DNA from: Kangiellaceae bacterium
GTDB taxonomy: Bacteria; Pseudomonadota; Gammaproteobacteria; Enterobacterales; Kangiellaceae
DNA: 9,658 bases
Direction: 5' to 3'
Assembly: GCA_030590405.1 (NCBI GenBank)
Contig: JAUUYO010000132.1
Coordinates: forward strand, 1 to 9,658
Below the pieces are notes generated by a model, which made no database searches, was not told where the DNA came from, and saw only the letters and a list, made by a program, of their open reading frames with translations. Position numbers and translations under genes: made by a program. Of the stretch, positions 5,942 to 9,658 are shown one piece after another. Position 1 is the stretch's first letter. Every line of letters begins with the position of its first letter.

Positions 5942-7456
5942 TTATGGTTTTGACATTGTCGGCTCTGACATTTCTGAGCCTGCTATTTCTGTTTCTGATT
6001 CTGACATTAAGGGCATAACAATAAGTGTTAAACCGTCAATGGCTTTGATACGAACAGCTTGTTCTTTTTTGATTACTTGACTGCAATCTGCCTGCCAAAT
6101 TTCACCGCCAATTATCACCCGGCCATGGCCGTCAAAATCTTCAACCGCAATCGCCAAATGATCTAGCAATTGTTGTTCGCCAGTGACAATCGGGCGACCT
6201 CTGGCTTTTAACAATAGTGATAAAACAAAAATAACAATAAACGCGCTGATCAAAGCCGTTGAAATTATCAGCGCCGGAGCAATTTGAAAACCTGGCAAGT
6301 TGGTATCCATCAACATAAAAGAGCCAATCGTAAAAGAAATAATTCCACCAAAACCTAACACTCCAAAACTGGGTGCAAAGGCTTCGCCAATCATCAAGGT
6401 AATACCAATCAATAATAATATTAATCCTGCCATATTAATGGGTAACATATTGAGTGCATACAAAGCGATAATCAAGCAGATAGCGCCAATCGTTCCAGGT
6501 AATAAACTACCGGGATTAAGAAACTCAAACATCAAACCATAGATCCCGGCCAATAATAATAAATAAGCTAAACTGGGATCAGTAATCACAATTAAAATTT
6601 CCGTTCGCCAATCAGGTGTTAACTCAATTATTTCTGGCTCAACTAACTGCAAGGTAATGGTTTTGTCACCTAATGTGACCTTCCGCTGATGTAGCGCTTT
6701 AATCAATTCATGTTGATTGTAAGCGATCAGATCAATAACTTTTTTCTCCAACGCTTCGTTCGCCGATAAATTTGCTGCCTGACTCACCGCCAGCACCGCC
6801 CACTCTTCATTTCTTCCTCGAAGCTGCGCCAGACTACGAATGTAAGCCTCTGCATCATTGATGATTTTTCTTTGCATCACATTTTCAGTATTGCTGTCAC
6901 TGGCCCGATTTTCAGGATTAGTTTCTTCAGGATTAATCTCATCCGATTCAGCATTATCAGGAGAACGATTATCAACAGAACTATTATCAGAATCTTTGCT
7001 TTCAGTTCTATCTTTTTCAGGCTCTGGGGGGCTTATCATACCGATCGATACCGGGGTTGCCGAACCTAGATTAGTCGCAGGTGCCATGGCGGCAATATGG
7101 CTTGCATACATTAAGTAAGTACCGGCGCTCGCGCCTCTTGCCCCCTTAGGAGAAATATAAGTAACCACAGGGATCGGTGAAGATAAAATAACCTGGATCA
7201 TTAACCGCATCGATTTATCCAGTCCACCAGGAGTATTTAAGTTGAGTAATAATAGATCGGCATCATTTTCAACAGCTTTATCAAGCCCGCGGATAAAATA
7301 GTCGGCATTAGCCGGACTGATTGCACCGTCAATCGTGAGTGAATATATTTTGCCTTGCTGGGAGAATATATCGGTTGAAAAAAAATACAAAAAAACACCG
7401 ATAATAATCGCAATTATGGTTAATTTTTTGATATGTGGGTGAATATTATTTGGCAT
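5942..7456 (-). CDS. nfeD: Long-form NfeD protein: membrane-bound ClpP-class serine protease
   Basis: Long-form NfeD proteins (PH1510 type) are membrane serine proteases that work with slipin. The protein has 504 residues. A signal-anchor helix (about 11-28) precedes a ClpP-like domain (35-260) with nucleophile Ser110 in RGASAGTY and the probable general base Lys197 in QRKIIN, like the Ser97/Lys138 dyad of PH1510. Several transmembrane helices span about 285-417, and the C-terminal OB-fold NfeD domain covers about 420-483. Two features are odd: a 45-residue acidic pentapeptide repeat (146-190) between the two catalytic residues, and a low-complexity Ser/Glu/Met-rich tail (484-504). The start is the ATG at 7456 with GAGG 5 bases upstream. 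It begins 68 bases after hypD, without a visible terminator or promoter in between, so it may be read through from hypBD. Confidence 0.93.
   Translation of the reverse strand: MPNNIHPHIKKLTIIAIIIGVFLYFFSTDIFSQQGKIYSLTIDGAISPANADYFIRGLDKAVENDADLLLLNLNTPGGLDKSMRLMIQVILSSPIPVVTYISPKGARGASAGTYLMYASHIAAMAPATNLGSATPVSIGMISPPEPEKDRTESKDSDNSSVDNRSPDNAESDEINPEETNPENRASDSNTENVMQRKIINDAEAYIRSLAQLRGRNEEWAVLAVSQAANLSANEALEKKVIDLIAYNQHELIKALHQRKVTLGDKTITLQLVEPEIIELTPDWRTEILIVITDPSLAYLLLLAGIYGLMFEFLNPGSLLPGTIGAICLIIALYALNMLPINMAGLILLLIGITLMIGEAFAPSFGVLGFGGIISFTIGSFMLMDTNLPGFQIAPALIISTALISAFIVIFVLSLLLKARGRPIVTGEQQLLDHLAIAVEDFDGHGRVIIGGEIWQADCSQVIKKEQAVRIKAIDGLTLIVMPLMSESETEIAGSEMSEPTMSKP
5952..6011 (-). repeat. 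Four degenerate 15-bp units at the end of nfeD
   Basis: On the plus strand the units are GACATTGTCGGCTCT, GACATTTCTGAGCCT, GCTATTTCTGTTTCT and GATTCTGACATTAAG, in exact 15-base register. They encode the Ser/Glu/Met-rich tail MSESE-TEIAG-SEMSE-PTMSK. The protein extends about 20 residues beyond the OB fold because of them. Confidence 0.65.
6896..7030 (-). repeat. Nine degenerate 15-bp units inside nfeD
   Basis: On the plus strand a TCA-like core recurs exactly every 15 bases, at 6896, 6911, 6926, 6941, 6956, 6971, 6986, 7001 and 7016 (6941 reads ATCCG). The encoded pentapeptides are PEKDR, TESKD, SDNSS, VDNRS, PDNAE, SDEIN, PEETN, PENRA and SDSNT. Position 1 is P, S, T or V and position 2 is always Asp or Glu. 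They form an acidic, probably disordered insertion at residues 146-190. Confidence 0.85.
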
Positions 7457-7524
7457 AGTAACCTCGAACTAATTTATAAAAATAAATTTCTCTCCGTTGT
7501 CGTCATTTCTGACTACCTAAATAA

Positions 7525-8676
7525 TCAGCTATTTATTTCATTTAACAAAATATCGCCGAGAGGTTCACGAATACCACTCGACCACCAAATTCGACACGCC
7601 CCTTCATTTGAAACCATGCAAGGACCAATTGGTAATTTTGGGGTACAAACCTTGCCGTACAATCTGCATTGATCGGGGTATATTTTTCCTAAAACCACTT
7701 TAGCACAATCACAACCTGGTGGCATTTCGCCCACCCTTTTGCGGGCTGAATCTCGATATTGCGGATATTTAAACCGGGCATCCTTTTCAGCATATTTTTC
7801 ATTGATCGCATAGCCGGAATTTGGAATCGTTCCGATGCCTCGCCAGTTGGCATCAACCACATCAAATACATCATAAAGATGCTTTTGGGCGATAGAGTTT
7901 CCTTTTTTGCTGACTAGTTGTGGATAACAATTATCCAGAAAAATATGACCTTCAAGATGCTGGCGCAAAACAGAATAAAAAGCCGCGAGTAAACTCTCGG
8001 CGGTAAAACCTGCAACCGCAAGAGGCCGATGATATTTTTCTACCACAAACTTCCATTCATCGGACCCCATCACCGTTGAAACATGACCAGGAGCAATAAG
8101 ACAATCGAAACCTGCTGGATCTGAGTCAAACTCTGAGTCAAGATCTGACTCAAGTAACATTGCTACCGCAGGCCAGGTCAGTCGACCGGAGAGCAACACG
8201 GTTAAATTATCGGGAACACCTTCTGCCAGCATAGCGGCCACCGGCGATGAGGTCGTTTCAAACCCTGCGGCAAAAAACACCACCGACTTATCGGGTGACC
8301 CACGGGCGATTTTTACCGCCTCGGTTGGCGAAGAGATCGGCCTGATATCAGCACCTTGCGCTTTAGCCTGCTCCAGTGAACGAGGATCTTTTTTAGCACC
8401 GTTAACTGGCACCCGTAACATATCGCCAAACGTAACTAAAATAACATTTTCGTTTAAAGCAATCTGCATCGCTTGGTGAATATCTTCTTCCGGGCAAATG
8501 CACACCGGGCAGCCGGGACCGGGTATCAGTTCAATATTATCTGGCAGTGCATTTCTTAGACCCGCCATGCTAATACTGCGTTCGTGACCACCACAAACAT
8601 TCATGATTCGAATGTTTTTTTTGAGTGGTAACTGGCGAATTTTATCCAACCAATATTTTGCTTGATTCTCCGTCAT
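7525..8676 (-). CDS. hypD: Hydrogenase maturation iron-sulfur protein HypD
   Basis: HypD is the cytoplasmic scaffold, with HypC, on which the Fe(CN)2CO group of [NiFe]-hydrogenases is built. The protein has 383 residues. Seen motifs are NVCGGHE with C28, GPGCPVC with C56 and C59, the TFGDMLRVP and GFETT segments, APGHVS, and a C-terminal cysteine cluster for the [4Fe-4S] centre (C322, C324, C337, C344, C353), ending SNEGACRIWW. It departs from E. coli HypD in places: CICPEED instead of CVLPMGR after the second motif, and SGRLTWP where E. coli has the CQHITLIP region. A short acidic repeat (174-186) is inserted. The ATG at 8676 has AAGGA 7 bases upstream and lies inside the end of hypB (35-base overlap), so the two are co-translated. 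No hypC lies between them. Confidence 0.95.
   Translation of the reverse strand: MTENQAKYWLDKIRQLPLKKNIRIMNVCGGHERSISMAGLRNALPDNIELIPGPGCPVCICPEEDIHQAMQIALNENVILVTFGDMLRVPVNGAKKDPRSLEQAKAQGADIRPISSPTEAVKIARGSPDKSVVFFAAGFETTSSPVAAMLAEGVPDNLTVLLSGRLTWPAVAMLLESDLDSEFDSDPAGFDCLIAPGHVSTVMGSDEWKFVVEKYHRPLAVAGFTAESLLAAFYSVLRQHLEGHIFLDNCYPQLVSKKGNSIAQKHLYDVFDVVDANWRGIGTIPNSGYAINEKYAEKDARFKYPQYRDSARKRVGEMPPGCDCAKVVLGKIYPDQCRLYGKVCTPKLPIGPCMVSNEGACRIWWSSGIREPLGDILLNEINS
8120..8155 (-). repeat. Three tandem 12-bp units inside hypD
   Basis: The plus-strand units TCTGAGTCAAAC (8120-8131), TCTGAGTCAAGA (8132-8143) and TCTGACTCAAGT (8144-8155) encode the acidic stretch ESDLDSEFDSD around residues 176-186. 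The frame is kept, and the insertion sits in a surface-type loop before APGHVS. Confidence 0.85.
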
Positions 8677-9493
8677 CGACGTTTCCTTTAGAGACGCTTT
8701 TTACTTGAGGAATATTTATTTGAGGAGCATTTACTTGAGGGAACATTGCTTGAGAAAAATCGGTTTGAAAATTTATTTTCTCAATCACCCATTGACACCA
8801 TTTATCAATACCTTCTGCTGTTTTAGCAGATAATGTAATCACTGGCGCAGGATTGGCTAATTGTCGTAAACAATTGATCGCATAATCAGGGTCAAAATCA
8901 TCCAAGACTTCAAGCAAGTCTTGTTTAGTAATTAGCATGAGATCGGCAGCGCGAAAAATCACCGGATATTTTTCTGGTTTATCATGACCTTCAGTGGTTG
9001 ATAATAAAGTCACATTGAAATGCTGGCCAAGATCAAAACTCGCAGGACAAACTAAATTGCCAACATTTTCGATAAAAACAATATCAATTTCATCAAGATT
9101 AAGCTGGTGCAGGGCTTTGTGAATAAGATGGGCATCTAAATGACAAGCAGTACCGGTTTCGATTTGGATAGCTGGAACGCCCTGTTTTCGAATCCGCTCA
9201 GCATCATTTTCAGTTTCTAGATCCCCTTCAATCACCGCGATCCTAAAATCTGATGATAAGTGCTTAATGGTCGCTTCCAGTAGTGCAGTTTTTCCAGAGC
9301 CTGGTGATGACATGATGTTAATGGCTAACACTTGATGCTGGTCAAAATGCTGGCGGTTATGAGCGGCAGTATGATCATTTTGCTCCAGTAGATTTTTTAA
9401 TATATCCAGCGTGCCGTCAGCTTGTAGTTTACCACCGGCTTCGACCAAGTGCTTGTTACCTTCTGTAATATTACAACCGCATGTTCCACACAT
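8642..9493 (-). CDS. hypB: Hydrogenase nickel incorporation GTPase HypB
   Basis: HypB is a cytoplasmic GTPase that, with HypA, delivers nickel to the large subunit of [NiFe]-hydrogenases. The chosen start gives 283 residues beginning MCGTCGC (C2, C5, C7), the high-affinity N-terminal metal motif; AGGAGC lies 9 bases upstream of this ATG. A GTG eight codons earlier (9517) would precede the ribosome binding site and is less likely. The G domain has the P-loop SPGSGKT (63-69), EGDLETENDAERI (89-101), the metal residues C117 and H118 in GTACHLDA, and C149 in the VGNLVCPASFDLG segment. The G4 motif reads TKQD (189-192) instead of NKxD. There is no His-rich nickel-storage stretch. The tail from about 247 is repetitive and not part of the family core. 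hypD starts within its last codons. Confidence 0.95.
   Translation of the reverse strand: MCGTCGCNITEGNKHLVEAGGKLQADGTLDILKNLLEQNDHTAAHNRQHFDQHQVLAINIMSSPGSGKTALLEATIKHLSSDFRIAVIEGDLETENDAERIRKQGVPAIQIETGTACHLDAHLIHKALHQLNLDEIDIVFIENVGNLVCPASFDLGQHFNVTLLSTTEGHDKPEKYPVIFRAADLMLITKQDLLEVLDDFDPDYAINCLRQLANPAPVITLSAKTAEGIDKWCQWVIEKINFQTDFSQAMFPQVNAPQINIPQVKSVSKGNVDDGESSKILVG
8703..8762 (-). repeat. Four tandem 15-bp units at the end of hypB
   Basis: The plus-strand units are ACTTGAGGAATATTT, ATTTGAGGAGCATTT, ACTTGAGGGAACATT and GCTTGAGAAAAATCG, in exact 15-base register. They encode the pentapeptide series FSQAM-FPQVN-APQIN-IPQVK near residues 246-265 of HypB, just before the overlap with hypD. 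Confidence 0.85.
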
Positions 9494-9658
9494 GGCTTTA
9501 TTGCTCCTAAAGTTCACTATTTTTTATTCGTAATCTTACCATTTTTGCAGTGATATACTTGCTAGCAGCGGTTTTGCTTAAAACACCTACTATTGGTAAC
9601 CACGATGGGATGGTGGGTTGGATGCACACTCGTTGCGGTTATTCCCTTTCATAAAAAA
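9494..9658. other. Region upstream of hypB, no supported gene
   Basis: I find no hypA or other hyp coding sequence before hypB. A minus-strand frame from the right edge stops at 9590 after 22 residues, and a short plus-strand frame starts at 9604; neither is convincing. An inverted repeat GTTTT-GCTT-AAAAC lies at 9571-9584. The G-rich stretch at 9604-9631 resembles the arm of a dispersed bacterial repeat, but its partner would lie outside the window. No FNR-type box is seen here. Confidence 0.4.

Noticed and set aside
6858..7118. Plus-strand open frames of 86 and 65 residues inside nfeD
   Set aside because: They are antisense shadows of the repeat-rich part of nfeD; low-complexity DNA of period 15 keeps several frames open. 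They show no ribosome binding site or family features.
7433..7672. Plus-strand 79-residue frame across the hypD-nfeD gap
   Set aside because: Most of it is antisense to the HypD C-terminus, and nothing supports translation.
9590..9658. Minus-strand 22-residue frame entering from the right edge, as a hypA tail
   Set aside because: The residues do not resemble the HypA C-terminus and the stretch looks like non-coding repeat DNA.

Overview
The window looks like a stress-response and low-oxygen region of an AT-leaning gammaproteobacterium, probably a facultative anaerobe. The evidence is a four-cysteine FNR regulator whose recognition helix matches the enterobacterial type, hydrogenase maturation genes, and a BCAM0308-family protein (a family I recall from the Burkholderia low-oxygen-activated locus). 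The species cannot be named from this sequence alone.

Layout from left to right. A partial reading frame runs off the left edge on the minus strand. Just upstream of it is a small zinc-ribbon protein of the BCAM0308 family (64-558, minus). A 326-base divergent intergenic region separates this from a full-length Lon protease (885-3326, plus). Lon converges on a small heat-shock protein (3444-3908, minus), with termination signals between them. Next comes an FNR-type regulator (4201-4974, minus). A minus-strand array then follows in transcription order hypB, hypD, nfeD, slipin (9493 down to 5188), ending in a probable terminator at 5147-5177.

The most interesting signal is regulatory. Three FNR-type boxes of the form YTGAY-N4-RTCAR lie upstream of the BCAM0308-like gene, lon and hsp20. 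Each is centred 28.5-29.5 bp before a plausible -10 hexamer, which is the class II FNR activator geometry. Together with the FNR gene in the same window, this suggests an oxygen-controlled proteostasis module: ATP-dependent protease, holdase chaperone and a small zinc protein. It sits next to [NiFe]-hydrogenase maturation genes and a membrane protease/slipin pair.

A second theme is short tandem repetition. Five places carry repeats of period 15 (one has period 12): the lon 3' region, the nfeD tail, the nfeD catalytic loop, a loop in hypD and the hypB tail. All coding cases keep frame. In NfeD, nine degenerate pentapeptide units add about 45 acidic residues between the predicted catalytic serine and lysine.
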